NCBI GenBank assembly: GCA_020350085.1
Contig: CP070706.1
Span: forward strand, 2,189,878-2,196,842
Source of the DNA: Acidobacteriota bacterium
GTDB lineage: Bacteria > Acidobacteriota > Polarisedimenticolia > J045
DNA length: 6,965 nucleotides
Direction: 5' to 3'
The position numbers and the translations under genes are program-made. Below, piece by piece: positions 6,444 to 6,965 of this stretch (positions are counted from its first letter, which is position 1; the number at the start of each line of letters is the position of its first letter). Below the pieces are notes generated by a model. The model did not search any database. It had not been told where the DNA came from and saw only the letters and a list, made by a program, of their open reading frames with translations.

Positions 6444-6965
6444 GCGCTTCGCGCGCGGCACGCTCGGGAAGGCCGCAGGCCAAGCTGCGGCTCGATAGGG
6501 CCGTGCACGCGGCCGGGCTGGCCGCGAGTCGCGAAAAGGCGCCAGCGCTGATTCTCGCCGGCAGGATTCGAGTCGACGGCCAGCTGCGCGACAAGCCCGG
6601 TGCCACCGTGGCCGCCGACGCGACCATCACGCTGACCACCAGCGAGCGGCCGTACGTTTCGCGCGGCGGCGAAAAGCTGGCCGGTGTGCTCGCCCCTTTG
6701 GCTGTCGATCCTGGGGGTCTTGCCTGTCTCGATGTCGGATCGTCCACCGGCGGTTTCACCGACGTGCTGTTGAGGGCCGGTGCGGCGCGGGTGACGGCCG
6801 TCGATGTCGGACGCGGGCTGATCGACGCTTCCCTTCGTCGCGACCCGCGCGTCGAGCTGGTCGAGGGGGTCAATGCGCGCTACCTGCTTCCCGAGCAAGT
6901 CAGCCCGCCTTACGATCTGATCACCGTGGACGTGTCGTTCATCTCGCTGACGCTCGTATTGCCGC
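6440..6965 (+). CDS. tlyA: TlyA family rRNA 2'-O-methyltransferase (3' end outside window)
   Basis: TlyA proteins combine an S4 RNA-binding domain with an FtsJ-like methyltransferase. The mycobacterial enzyme methylates ribose 2'-OH groups on 16S and 23S rRNA; in other bacteria the target is less certain. The visible 175 codons begin with an S4 domain (about residues 16-65: KLRLDRAVHAAGLAASREKA, then LILAGRIRVDG and KPG). Next come the linker YVSRGGEK (72-79), the S-adenosylmethionine motif DVGSSTGGFTD (98-108), AVDVG, and DVSFIS with Asp164, the usual catalytic-region Asp. The family is about 240-270 residues, so the C-terminal third is missing. The GTG start at 6440 shares four bases with the ispA stop; GGAG at 6427-6430 is nine bases upstream. 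The linker has Glu where many family members carry Leu (RGGLKL). Family assignment is firm; substrate is inferred. Confidence 0.93.
   Translation, partial: MSASRAARSGRPQAKLRLDRAVHAAGLAASREKAPALILAGRIRVDGQLRDKPGATVAADATITLTTSERPYVSRGGEKLAGVLAPLAVDPGGLACLDVGSSTGGFTDVLLRAGAARVTAVDVGRGLIDASLRRDPRVELVEGVNARYLLPEQVSPPYDLITVDVSFISLTLVLP

Overview
This is a high-GC bacterial chromosomal segment (about two thirds G+C by eye) carrying housekeeping genes. The plus-strand order zapA, 6S RNA, rny (RNase Y), xseA, xseB, ispA, tlyA resembles the core neighbourhoods of deltaproteobacteria-like lineages such as Myxococcota, Desulfobacterota and their uncultured relatives. That assignment is an inference from gene order and RNA type; nothing in the window fixes the taxon. 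No mobile elements, CRISPR arrays or tRNA genes were found.

Layout. Positions 1-1350, minus strand: the first 450 codons of a phenylalanyl-tRNA synthetase alpha subunit of the archaeal/eukaryotic type, with winged-helix domains at the N-terminus; its 3' end lies off the left edge. Positions 1351-1495: divergent intergenic region with a perfect TATAAT -10 box pointing at zapA. Positions 1496-1825: zapA (cell division). Positions about 1845-2070: a TTGACC-17-CATACT promoter and a 6S RNA gene (ssrS) with a characteristic rod-like fold. Positions 2073-2243: non-coding leader. Positions 2244-3803: an RNase Y homologue with intact membrane anchor, coiled coil and KH domain, but with most of the HD-domain metal ligands substituted. 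Positions 3843-6965: tightly packed xseA-xseB-ispA-tlyA (exonuclease VII large and small subunits, short-chain prenyl diphosphate synthase, and 2'-O-methyltransferase TlyA, cut by the right edge). Neighbouring genes in this last block overlap by 11, 4 and 4 bases.

How the parts relate. The plus-strand genes form an envelope/division, RNA-metabolism and isoprenoid cluster, probably read from the zapA promoter, the 6S promoter and perhaps an unrecognised rny promoter. xseA and xseB encode the two subunits of one enzyme and are likely translationally coupled. ispA and tlyA follow in the order common for xse-isp clusters, but without the dxs gene often found between them. The two most unusual points are the apparent loss of the catalytic centre in RNase Y and the archaeal-type PheS beside zapA, where many bacteria carry an ordinary bacterial pheS-pheT pair.
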